Assembly (NCBI RefSeq): GCF_013618625.1
Contig: NZ_JABRWO010000005.1
Location: 288,419-352,418, forward strand
Direction: 5' to 3'
Length of the DNA stretch: 64,000 nt
Origin: Bremerella alba
GTDB lineage: Bacteria; Planctomycetota; Planctomycetia; Pirellulales; Pirellulaceae
The stretch's first letter is position 1. The number at the start of each line of letters is the position of its first letter. The position numbers were made by a program, and so were the translations under genes. The notes below the pieces were generated by a model. It saw nothing but the letters and a program-made list of their open reading frames with translations, did not search any database and was not told where the DNA came from. Below are positions 9,618 to 18,071 of the stretch, in pieces.

Positions 9618-9799
9618 GTAGATTGTCTCCTTAGAATTTAGTGTAGACCTTAGCGGTATTGGGCTAGTTTAGTCATGGCCCCCGGTTCTACGAGATGGCC
9701 TCTGCATAGTTTGTCACATCAAAGAGTGGCTTCAACCTACCCTAACCATCAAAACCGAAACAACTGGAAGAAAGGCCGATACTTTACACAGGTTAGCGA

Positions 9800-12046
9800 T
9801 TACAGGTAGAAATGGAACGTTCGCGAAACGTATCTCCACAGGCGACTTCCCATCGGTTCCCATTGAACCCAGACTTTCGCCCGGCCCCGCATCCCCAGTT
9901 TCAATTCTTCCTCGACACCGGCCAAAGGAACTTGGGCAGGGAAGGTCGCGTTTTGAGCACGCATCCGTCCTGTCTCTTGGTCGGTGACGGCCGGCAGATC
10001 GCCTCCTTGCTGCGTGCTAAGAGCCGGCGGAATGAACTCGACCTCTTTGCTTCCCATCACGACGATGCGTCCTTTGAACGTGCGCCCAGGAAACGCATCC
10101 AGCTTGATCGCGACTTCCTGGTCCGGATTCACTAGCTCGATCTGATCCTGGTCGATATAGAGCACGGCTTCCATTTCGTCCGCGTTTCCAATTTGGCAAA
10201 CGACGTCGCTCATGGAAAGACTCGCCCCTTGGTTCCGCGCATCGAAGATCGAACCGGACCATTCCGCGAGCATGCCGTTGTCACTACCGCGACTTTTCTT
10301 GTCCGGCACTGGGAACACAGTCCCATCAATCGGGGCTGGCACGTCAATTAATGCAACCTGCTGACGCTTCTTTTCGAGTTGCTCGTGGATCGACTTTAAC
10401 TGCTGAATGACTTCGAGATAGGTTTGCTCCACCTCGCCACCTTGCTCGGCCCGCAATCGCTGATTGTTAAGAGCATCGGAAAGCAATTGCAGCCGTTCTT
10501 CTTCGTTTTCTAGCTCGGAAAGCTCTAAGAGCAAATCGAGGTTCGTGACCCGTGCCAACTTGGTACCGCGGGTAACCTGTTGACCAGGCTTCACCAGCAT
10601 GTTTTCCAATTGACCTGGCACCACCACGAAAACGCTCTCAGCGTTTTTCGGCTGTACTTCTACCGGGCACTTTACCCACTGGGGGACGGGAATATAGACG
10701 ATCCCCGCGATCACCGTCGCCACGACCGAGGCGGTAATCAAAACATTTTTCCGCTTCACCTGTGACATTCTCCCAGGGACATACAAGAACTTGCACAACT
10801 GGTATATGGGCATCACCACCAAACCGTAAACACCCGCCAAGGCGATCATCTGCCCGATGACCTTCAAGCCGTACGGCTCGAAGACCTGATTCAAAAAGAG
10901 CATGATCGAGGCGGTCACGAAGAGGCGATAAATGTTGGACGCAACCGTATAGAGACCAAAAAAGAACTGATTTCGTTCCGGCAAAAAAGGATCGTCGGGA
11001 AGTTCCATTCCCAGGAAGTATTTCGACATGAAGCGATGCAGCACGCTGCTCGCCTTTTGACGCATGTTCGGAACTTCCATGATGTCCGAGAGGATGTAAT
11101 AACCGTCGTAGCGGAGCAGGGGGTTACCATTGAAGATCACCGTACTCACCGAACTGACAAACATCACCTGCAGCGCCAAGTGATTCAGCAAACCGGGTTC
11201 GCTAAACCACCAGACGAACGTGGCAATGGATGCCAAGAAGACTTCGACATACATTCCCGCCGCACCGATCGCCGCTCGATGCCACTTGTTGGGCAGCATC
11301 CACGAATCGGACACGTTGCAATAGAGACACGGCGTCATGACCAGAAACATGACACCCATTTCATGACATTCGCCACCATAGCGTTTACAGGACAGGCCGT
11401 GGCCGAATTCGTGCATGACCTTCGTGACACCTAAAACGGCCCCCAGAAGAAGCCAATTCGAGGGACCGAAGAATTCCTGAAACGATGGCAACCGACTACG
11501 GAAAACGTCGTTCTGAACCGTCACCAGCGTCACAGCGGCTGCACACAACAGCAGCACCATGATCATCGCCGGAAACGTGAAGAGCCAACGCGTGTATGGA
11601 TTGAGCGTCGTCAACAAGCGATCGGGGTCAAACCCCTTGAAGCGGACGGCCAGGATGTTGGACATCAACTGGACGGTCTCTTTCCACTTCCTCTCGTCAC
11701 GGCGAACTTTCAGCTGCCGTCCCTGATCCATCGCCGTGGTGATTACCAACCCACTGCGATGCAACGTTCCGATGAACTGCTGCAAGTCGGTGAAACTGAT
11801 CTTCTGCGGGGCGAACTCTTTCTCGAACTTCTCTTTGATGTCCTGCAGTGAAGTCTTGCCATCCAGCATGTTCAGGATGGCGTATTCCTCTTCCTGAAAG
11901 CGAAAGTAGTTCAGCCCAATCGGTTCCTTCACCACCCAATAACCGCGACCCTGATAGGTATGCTGCCGGGCGGTGAGGTCTGGACGTGCACGTAGCGGCA
12001 GTGGACGACTGCTACTGGCAACCAAACTGTCTTGAAGACTGACCAA
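9800..12046 (-). CDS. PqqD-like / site-2 protease (M50) / HlyD fusion protein
   Basis: A 748-residue polytopic membrane protein. Residues about 35-105 look like a PqqD-type winged helix (YAILNMLDGKTSLQDIKEKF). A first membrane helix lies at about 152-178. The metalloprotease signature HEFGH is at 212-216, and the conserved NPLLRYDGYY of M50 site-2 proteases is at about 308-317, with membrane segments between and after. After a last membrane helix (about 440-460) comes a HlyD-type periplasmic adaptor half: a lipoyl-like beta domain (VVVPGQLENMLVKPGQQVTR), a coiled coil rich in Glu/Gln/Leu (about 510-570), and the returning lipoyl and beta-barrel parts to the C-terminus. Known for M50: intramembrane cleavage. 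Known for HlyD: bridging inner and outer membrane in export. It is the third adaptor-type gene of the cluster, 55 bases after the previous one. Whether it is an active protease or a transport scaffold is open. Confidence 0.85.
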   Translation of the reverse strand: MVSLQDSLVASSSRPLPLRARPDLTARQHTYQGRGYWVVKEPIGLNYFRFQEEEYAILNMLDGKTSLQDIKEKFEKEFAPQKISFTDLQQFIGTLHRSGLVITTAMDQGRQLKVRRDERKWKETVQLMSNILAVRFKGFDPDRLLTTLNPYTRWLFTFPAMIMVLLLCAAAVTLVTVQNDVFRSRLPSFQEFFGPSNWLLLGAVLGVTKVMHEFGHGLSCKRYGGECHEMGVMFLVMTPCLYCNVSDSWMLPNKWHRAAIGAAGMYVEVFLASIATFVWWFSEPGLLNHLALQVMFVSSVSTVIFNGNPLLRYDGYYILSDIMEVPNMRQKASSVLHRFMSKYFLGMELPDDPFLPERNQFFFGLYTVASNIYRLFVTASIMLFLNQVFEPYGLKVIGQMIALAGVYGLVVMPIYQLCKFLYVPGRMSQVKRKNVLITASVVATVIAGIVYIPVPQWVKCPVEVQPKNAESVFVVVPGQLENMLVKPGQQVTRGTKLARVTNLDLLLELSELENEEERLQLLSDALNNQRLRAEQGGEVEQTYLEVIQQLKSIHEQLEKKRQQVALIDVPAPIDGTVFPVPDKKSRGSDNGMLAEWSGSIFDARNQGASLSMSDVVCQIGNADEMEAVLYIDQDQIELVNPDQEVAIKLDAFPGRTFKGRIVVMGSKEVEFIPPALSTQQGGDLPAVTDQETGRMRAQNATFPAQVPLAGVEEELKLGMRGRAKVWVQWEPMGSRLWRYVSRTFHFYL

Positions 12047-12101
12047 AGCTAAATCTCAGGGCGGGGAAGGGGGGAGTCGTAATCGCTTATAACGCGTACG
12101 C

Positions 12102-13037
12102 TTACTTACGATTACCTTCGAAATGAGCACTTAGTGTCGAGGGACGATCCAGGTGCAACGTCACATTAGCAACGTCGCCTGGTAAAAGCATCCACGCGTT
12201 GGCCGATGGCTGGTTCTGGACTTCCGCCGAGAAATCGAAATTCCCCGTCGCGTCGATTTCCGGACTGGCAAACACCACGGTCCCTTCCAACTTGACCAGA
12301 CCACCAGGCGTTTCTGCTTCGACAGTGACCGGCTTGCCGATCACCATGCCCGGCACGTACTTATCAGCATCCAGCGATCCGTCAACCTTCAGACGTTTCA
12401 GTCCCACGACTCGCATTAATGGATCGCCAGGGCGAACCCATTCCCCTTCGTGGCGATATTTCTGCACGACGACGCCATCAATCGGTGTGGTCGTCTTGCA
12501 CTTCTCGATGATCATATCGGCCGCTTCCATTTCAGCTTCCGCTTCTCCTGCGGTCATGCCGGCGACCTTGAAATTCATGTCGGCCTGTTCGGCTTGCAGT
12601 AGGGCCTTTTCCCACTGAAGCTTGGCTTTGCGAATGGTGATCTCGGCGATCGCACCTTTGACCCCTTTATTGGCGGCCTCCAGTTGTTCAAACTCGGCCT
12701 TCGAGACCTCGGCTGCTTTTGCAGCGTATTTGATATCGACCTGGTTGATCGCTTGTTCGGTGGCCTTGTCCCATTTCAGCTTCGCAATCTCGCGCTGCTT
12801 GACCGGCAGAGAATCATCGATCTGAGCGATCTGAGTTCCCACGGTGACGTAGTCGCCGCGTTCGACAGGAATGCTCACCAGAGCCCCGGTTTCTTGGGCC
12901 GGAACATTGACTTCGTCGATCAACGACACCAGGCAGCGTTCGACGACAACCTGGGCCGGCGTCGCGGAAGTTTGAGCGGAAACGTGTCCGGCAATCAGTA
13001 GCAAAGTGGCGACCGAAAGAATCACAGACTTGGACAT
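12102..13037 (-). CDS. HlyD-family periplasmic adaptor (membrane fusion protein)
   Basis: The start is set at the ATG at 13037 (311 residues): GAGGT lies about nine bases upstream and a signal peptide begins there (MSKSVILSVATLLLIAGHVSA). An upstream frame to 13169 would overlap the preceding gene and precede the signal peptide. The mature protein has the adaptor layout: a lipoyl half (VSIPVERGDYVTVGTQIAQI), an Ala/Glu/Lys-rich helical hairpin (about residues 85-185, with repeated AEAE phrases), a second lipoyl half (PIDGVVVQKYRHEGEWVRPG) and a beta-barrel tail. Such proteins join an inner-membrane transporter to an outer-membrane channel. No ABC or RND pump gene is adjacent; the neighbours are a GAF-HlyD fusion and an M50-HlyD fusion, suggesting a multi-adaptor complex. 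Confidence 0.85.
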   Translation of the reverse strand: MSKSVILSVATLLLIAGHVSAQTSATPAQVVVERCLVSLIDEVNVPAQETGALVSIPVERGDYVTVGTQIAQIDDSLPVKQREIAKLKWDKATEQAINQVDIKYAAKAAEVSKAEFEQLEAANKGVKGAIAEITIRKAKLQWEKALLQAEQADMNFKVAGMTAGEAEAEMEAADMIIEKCKTTTPIDGVVVQKYRHEGEWVRPGDPLMRVVGLKRLKVDGSLDADKYVPGMVIGKPVTVEAETPGGLVKLEGTVVFASPEIDATGNFDFSAEVQNQPSANAWMLLPGDVANVTLHLDRPSTLSAHFEGNRK

Positions 13038-13128
13038 GGGTTTCTTACCTCGTGCGATGATGGATCCTGCACACTCATTGCAGGCCGATAAAGCATTGAA
13101 ATGAAATGCATCGAGCTCGATGCTGGGG

Positions 13129-15192
13129 TTAAAACAAAATCCGCGATTCGACGAACTCAAACAGTTCATGGAACCAAGTGTATCCCAGCGGAGCCGTTCC
13201 GCAGTGGACCTTGGCGGTTGCGGTCGCCCCCGCTCGCAGATGATGAATGTCTTGCTTGTCGATAGCCACTTTCAACTTCACGATTTGCCCCTCTTCCTCG
13301 TCAGGCTGAGCCAATCGCTGAATCTCAGTGACAGTACCGGTGAGCTGCCGACCAGGATCACTGGCCATGATGTAGGTCACCTCAAGTGCTTCGGAATCTT
13401 GCTGATGCTCTAAGGCGTATTGAATGTGCTGAATTCGTTTTTCCGGCATGCGGATTTCCAGTATCCAATCCTGGGTCGGATCGATCACCGTCATCAGCAC
13501 CTGGCCCGGCTGAACGGGACGCTGCATCAGATTGTCTCGCACGTCCCACGTCACAATCTCGCCGGCAATTGGACTGGCGACATCCAAACGCGACATTTTC
13601 TCTTCAATCAACGCCACTTGTTCGTTCAGATGTTCGTACTTCTGACGGGCCTGACCGAGGTCGATGGTCAATTGCGTTGCATCAGAGGCGTTTCGCATCG
13701 TTTCGGGACGACGCTTGCGAAACTCGAGCGACTGCAGCGTCGATAAGGTCTTTTCACGATCACCGGTAAATTGTTTGTACTGCCGTTCGAGCTCAGTATT
13801 CCTCAGGCGAGCTACCATTTGGCCCTGGTCAACGTGGTCGCCGTGGTCGACCGGGACTTCGATCACTTCCCCTTCGACGTTCACGAACACTTCGCGCTGC
13901 ACGACTGGAGTTAGTGTTGCCGCGCCAGCGACTTTGAACGGAGCAGGGATCAAAAACAAGGCAGCAATAACCGCCGCTACGCCGGCGATCGCCAAAACGG
14001 TTTTGGGTAGGTTTCGTGCGGTGACTAAGACCTTCGACTTGCCCAGCAAACGCCAAACCGGCGTGAGCGGGATCGAGTTGTAGTCGATCGAATTGGCCAG
14101 GGCTCGGCTGCTGTGCTCGGAGATCAGCTCGACCCCCTTCGAGAATTCCTCTTGCTGCGAGCTGTCTTCAATCTGCTCAACGACCAATGCTCCGAGGATC
14201 TCGCCCTGGAATTGGCGTTCTTCTTCTCCCTCTTCCCGCTTCATGTTGTCGGTCGCATGTTCGGGGCGACGCAGCGGAATGACGGCAATGGTTTTCGTGT
14301 GCGATTCATCGACATAGTCGTGGACCGCCGTTTCCAATTGCGGAGACAGATCATCGGTCTGTCCACTGAACCAGAAGGGTTCGCCTGTTTCAATAACGCG
14401 GGATGCCAGCTTCCCAAGTAATTGCACCTGGGTCGACCGTGCGTCGAACACGTCTTGTCCGCTCACGGCTTCCACCTTCCAGCGGCCACGACGCAAGACC
14501 ACCGAAACACGGTCGCAGCCGATCAACCGCCGACCTTCATTCGCAATCGTGTAAGCTGTTTGGCGAAGATCCAGATTTTCGTGTACCGCCCGGCTGAACA
14601 GTTCGATCTTCGACCAAAGCGATTGCCGGTCAGAGAAGTCGCGTAGCTTGCGAGACTTAAACCAGTCGGTCGCCAGCCCGCACATTTGCTCCAGAAAACG
14701 GAGATAACCGCGCTGGCTGTTTGGAGCCGAGTTCGGTCGCTGGAAGATCTCGATGACCCCTTCGACCTTGTCTTCGACTTGGATCGGCGCGACCACCAGA
14801 AGCTGGTTGGTCGGATTGCCAGCCGAGTTCTCTTCGGCCCCGCCTGACTGGGGTGCCAAAAGCTGAGCTTCGGCACCTTTGAACACGCTTTCGATCAAAC
14901 GCAGGTGACGAATGCCTTCGTCGCTCTTCGGATCGACCAAGGCTCGGGCAAGATTGATTTGGTAGATAAGCTGTGGCCGGCGCTGTTCGTCGTAGATCCA
15001 GGCAGCTCCTCCCACAGCAGCCAAGGCGGAAACCACCTTCGGCAAGACTTCTTTGAAATAATCCTCTGGAGGGACATCCCGCTTGGAAAGTTGGGCAATC
15101 TCCTGAATCAGACCTCGAATCTGCTTTTTCGTGCTTTCGAGGGTCTCGGGATTCACGGACGAGGGCTCTGTGGACATGCCGGGACTATTCAT
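13129..15192 (-). CDS. GAF-domain sensor fused to a HlyD-type membrane fusion protein
   Basis: A 687-residue protein beginning at the ATG at 15192 (no strong ribosome-binding site). Two GAF-like regions precede the membrane: one at about 40-170 (AAWIYDEQRRPQLIYQINLA, then LLVVAPIQVEDKVEGVIEIF) and one at about 195-370 (GRRLIGCDRVSVVLRRGRWK, with ILGALVVEQIE). A single transmembrane helix at about 398-420 (VLAIAGVAAVIAALFLIPAP) separates them from a HlyD-type periplasmic part: lipoyl halves (GEVIEVPVDHGDHVDQGQMV and SPIAGEIVTWDV), a helical hairpin (about 465-535) and a beta-barrel. The layout predicts a cytoplasmic ligand-sensing half and a periplasmic adaptor half on one chain. It is the first of three adaptor genes, 91 bases upstream of the next. 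What the GAF domains bind is unknown. Confidence 0.85.
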   Translation of the reverse strand: MNSPGMSTEPSSVNPETLESTKKQIRGLIQEIAQLSKRDVPPEDYFKEVLPKVVSALAAVGGAAWIYDEQRRPQLIYQINLARALVDPKSDEGIRHLRLIESVFKGAEAQLLAPQSGGAEENSAGNPTNQLLVVAPIQVEDKVEGVIEIFQRPNSAPNSQRGYLRFLEQMCGLATDWFKSRKLRDFSDRQSLWSKIELFSRAVHENLDLRQTAYTIANEGRRLIGCDRVSVVLRRGRWKVEAVSGQDVFDARSTQVQLLGKLASRVIETGEPFWFSGQTDDLSPQLETAVHDYVDESHTKTIAVIPLRRPEHATDNMKREEGEEERQFQGEILGALVVEQIEDSSQQEEFSKGVELISEHSSRALANSIDYNSIPLTPVWRLLGKSKVLVTARNLPKTVLAIAGVAAVIAALFLIPAPFKVAGAATLTPVVQREVFVNVEGEVIEVPVDHGDHVDQGQMVARLRNTELERQYKQFTGDREKTLSTLQSLEFRKRRPETMRNASDATQLTIDLGQARQKYEHLNEQVALIEEKMSRLDVASPIAGEIVTWDVRDNLMQRPVQPGQVLMTVIDPTQDWILEIRMPEKRIQHIQYALEHQQDSEALEVTYIMASDPGRQLTGTVTEIQRLAQPDEEEGQIVKLKVAIDKQDIHHLRAGATATAKVHCGTAPLGYTWFHELFEFVESRILF

Positions 15193-15511
15193 AATGGGAA
15201 TTTAAGGTTTGAGGCCGATCGTTTCGCGATCGCAAAATCCTACGTCTCACCATAACAAGGGAGGTGAGAATCGAAAATCTCGAAAGCCGAAAAGGTGTCA
15301 ACCAGGAATGCCGCAAGGCAGGATATATGGGTTACAAGGATCGTGTCGCCGAAGAACTCTACACGCCCCGCGGGTCGTTTGTTCGTTTTGTGATAAGAAG
15401 TTACAGTAAGAATTCTTACAAGCTGTGCTGCCAATTGGATAATAAAACGCAACATTTGACGGAACATAGGGTGACTTCGTTCCATCATGTCTCCAAATCG
15501 CATCACTCTGG
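15193..15511. promoter_or_regulatory. Gap between SecA-like and GAF-HlyD genes, with palindromes
   Basis: There is no supported gene in these 319 bases. They hold a perfect 14-base palindrome GTAAGAATTCTTAC (15407-15420) and an inverted repeat CGATCG-TTTCG-CGATCG just upstream of the adaptor start (about 15217-15233). Both are candidate operator sites for the adaptor operon. The presence of the gap means the SecA-like gene and the adaptor genes may have separate promoters. Confidence 0.4.
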
Positions 15512-17533
15512 CTAGTCTGGCGAATCCAGGTAGGGATCTTGTCCCATTTCGCGATGCATCTTCTTGCGCTGTTTTTCGTGATACAGCAATACCTTGCGAT
15601 CACTGAAGTGTTTCTTCTCGATCTTTCGCTGCGATTTGCGGAAGAGCTTCGAGTATCCCGGCAGTTCTGCTAGCCGGTTTTCACCGTAGGCGATTAGCTT
15701 TTTGTACCGCGTCGGCCCTAAGCCAACCAGCAAACAATCGTCGTCTAAAGCCATAAATTGACGCGTGCTGCCAGGGTCTCCCTGACGGCCACAACGACCC
15801 ACGAGCTGACGATCGATACGCGCCGAGTCGTGCATCTCGGTGCAGATGACATGTAGTCCGCCTAAAGCGTGAACACCTTCACCTAACTTAATGTCGGTAC
15901 CACGCCCCGCCATGTTCGTCGCGACGGTTACTTTACCTGGGTGCCCGGCCCGAGAAACAATATCCGCTTCCGCAGCAACCTGATGGGCATTCAGCACTTC
16001 GTGCTCGATGCCTGCTTGCTCTAATAGACCAGAAAGATGCTCGCTTTTTTCAATGGTCCGGGTACCGACCAGAATAGGTCGACCTTGCGAGTGAATCTCG
16101 CGAATCTCATCGACAATCGCCGTCCACTTGGCCTCACCATTTCCGAATACGCGATCTGGCCATAGTTTTCGCTGCGGGATGCGGTTGGTCGGACACTTGA
16201 TTACGTTCAGCTTGTAAATTTTCTTGAATTCCCCTTTGGAACTCGATGCCGTACCGGTCATTCCGCCCAGGTGCCGGTACCGTAAGAAAAGATCCTGAAC
16301 GGTGATTCGGGCAGCTTGCCCGGTGGCGACGGTTACTTCCACTCCTTCTTTAGCTTCGATCGCCTGATGAATACCATTGCTCCACTTTCGACCTTCGGCG
16401 ATACGTCCGGTCGACTCGTCGACGATGACGACCTCGCCTTCTCGGATGACATAATGTTGTCCGCTGTGGAAATCGCGTTTCACCTTGATCGCGCGTTCGA
16501 TGTAGTCGTACAGATCGACCAGACCCACGGCATCTAACAGCTTTGGCTTAGGAATCTGCCGAACTAGCAAACGTCCAGAAACGCTCAATTCCACCGACTT
16601 TTTGTCGTGATCGTATTCGAAATGATGATCTTCCTCGAATTCCTCTTCGCTCTTGGCTGCCCAGCGATGGCAAGCCACGGCCACTTTTTCGGCCTCGCCT
16701 GGGATCGCACTGATCACCAACGGGGTTCGAGCATCATCGATCAAAACACTGTCTGCTTCATCCACAAGCGAAAAGTAATGCTCGCGCTGGACTGGCTCTT
16801 CGCCTTTCTCGGACTTGCCCGCTAGCATCGCCCCCAACACGCCTAGCCCTTGCTCTCGTGTTTGGCGGATGAGAAGCCGGTCTCTTAGGAAATCGAAGCC
16901 GAATTCCTTGGAGGTCCCATAGGTAATGTCGCACGAATAAGCTTTTCGCCGCTCTGGCGAGGACATTTGGGATTCGATCACTCCCACGCTCATTCCCAGC
17001 ATCTTGTAGATGGGCATCATCAGCTCGGCATCACGAGCGGCCAAGTAATCGTTCACCGTGGCCACGTGCACTCCTTTACCAGGCAATGCGTAGAGATAGG
17101 TGGGCAAAGTGGCGGTCAGCGTTTTCCCTTCGCCCGTCTCCATCTCGGCGATGGCACCGTTGAACATGATCATCCCGCCGATTAACTGCACCTCGTAATG
17201 GCGCATGCCCATCGTGCGTGCGCCGGCAATGCGGACCAGAGCGAACGCCTCGGGCAACAATTTATGTAGCGCCTCGCCACTTTTGGCCCGGTGACGCAGG
17301 CCCAGACTGTGTTTGCGAAGGTCACGTTCCGAGAGATCTTTTAGTTGCTCTTCAAAGCGGTCGATCAACGGCAACTTCGCCACGAAGCGTGCGAGCCCTG
17401 ATCGCGTTACCTGCGAAAAGGCCGACCCCAACGGATTAGCGCGAAACTTGCGGGGAGCTCCTCGCTGAGGAGCTTCCGACTTCTTCGATTCTTCCGCCTG
17501 CGGTGCTTCCAAGGTCTGTTGATTTGTATCCAA
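15512..17533 (-). CDS. Shortened SecA-like translocase ATPase (accessory SecA)
   Basis: A 673-residue protein starting at TTG (17533); no in-frame ATG lies between it and about residue 108. It carries the SecA motor: METGEGKT Walker A (about 131-138), VDEADSVLIDDARTPL (about 255-270), the preprotein-crosslinking region with VDESTGRIAEGRKWS and HQAIEAKEGVEV, GGMTGTA, TNMAGRGTDIKLG, and the arginine-finger helix VGRCGRQGDPGS (about 577). The C-terminal part stops shortly after the beginning of the long scaffold helix (RKIEKKHFSDRKVLLYHEKQ). Compared with the roughly 800-900 residues of housekeeping SecA, the helical wing, two-helix finger and C-terminal zinc tail are missing. A basic, Gln/Glu-rich N-terminal extension of about 45 residues is present. 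It is encoded just upstream of the three HlyD-type genes on the same strand, which suggests a specialised export role. Confidence 0.85.
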   Translation of the reverse strand: MDTNQQTLEAPQAEESKKSEAPQRGAPRKFRANPLGSAFSQVTRSGLARFVAKLPLIDRFEEQLKDLSERDLRKHSLGLRHRAKSGEALHKLLPEAFALVRIAGARTMGMRHYEVQLIGGMIMFNGAIAEMETGEGKTLTATLPTYLYALPGKGVHVATVNDYLAARDAELMMPIYKMLGMSVGVIESQMSSPERRKAYSCDITYGTSKEFGFDFLRDRLLIRQTREQGLGVLGAMLAGKSEKGEEPVQREHYFSLVDEADSVLIDDARTPLVISAIPGEAEKVAVACHRWAAKSEEEFEEDHHFEYDHDKKSVELSVSGRLLVRQIPKPKLLDAVGLVDLYDYIERAIKVKRDFHSGQHYVIREGEVVIVDESTGRIAEGRKWSNGIHQAIEAKEGVEVTVATGQAARITVQDLFLRYRHLGGMTGTASSSKGEFKKIYKLNVIKCPTNRIPQRKLWPDRVFGNGEAKWTAIVDEIREIHSQGRPILVGTRTIEKSEHLSGLLEQAGIEHEVLNAHQVAAEADIVSRAGHPGKVTVATNMAGRGTDIKLGEGVHALGGLHVICTEMHDSARIDRQLVGRCGRQGDPGSTRQFMALDDDCLLVGLGPTRYKKLIAYGENRLAELPGYSKLFRKSQRKIEKKHFSDRKVLLYHEKQRKKMHREMGQDPYLDSPD

Positions 17534-18071
17534 ACTAATATGGTCCCCGGAGGAGTGCTGCCACTAAGTTAGGTGGGTGGGACATTCTAACCGTTACCCA
17601 CCTTAGATTTTAGTATGAAAGACAAGTCTTTCCGTTCCCAATATTCCGTAGAGTGTTTCCTAAGATTTGCAGGGCCTGGGTCAAGCAACGTCCGCTACAA
17701 CCAATTGCCCTGGATTATCCGTCAAACTCGTCGCAGAACACCCATCTTTACATCCGGCCTCCGTTCTGGATGGAGAATTCCGTTTATACGGGTTGCACGT
17801 TGCTTTTTGTTTAACCGGCACATGCCTGAAGGCCGACATTCCTAATACGTCCGGAATAATCGTACGCGGACCGATTCGAGCGCAGGGCAAGGGTCCTGAC
17901 CATAGAAACCATTCCGCCCGATCAACTTGGTCTCTTCGGAAACCATGTTTGTCGTTGGCTATTCGATTTTGGATGTCCATCAGACGCAAGCGGTAGCTCT
18001 TGTAACTCCTTCCGTTATTCGGAACGAGGCAGGGCCTTGGGAGCGACAGCATTAGTTTGCGAGCACACAAC
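17534..18071. other. Divergent intergenic region, no gene seen
   Basis: This 538-base stretch lies between the divergently transcribed SecA-like gene and the BBP7-type gene. Short open frames at about 17615-17996 show no family features and overlap each other in different frames; I do not call them. A leader hairpin close to the SecA-like start is listed separately. Confidence 0.5.
17571..17603 (-). promoter_or_regulatory. Hairpin in the leader of the SecA-like gene
   Basis: AGGTGGGT (17571-17578) and ACCCACCT (17596-17603) form a perfect 8-base stem with a 17-base loop, ending 38 bases upstream of the TTG start. Position and strength suggest an operator or a 5'-UTR structure, but no known regulatory RNA class is recognised. 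Confidence 0.35.

Noticed and set aside
12102-13169. Longer form of the HlyD adaptor starting at 13169
   Set aside because: It would overlap the preceding gene and place 44 residues before a clear signal peptide that has its own ribosome-binding site at 13037.
17615-17996. Open frames upstream of the BBP7-type gene
   Set aside because: Two overlapping frames with no domain, signal peptide or ribosome-binding site; more likely leader DNA.
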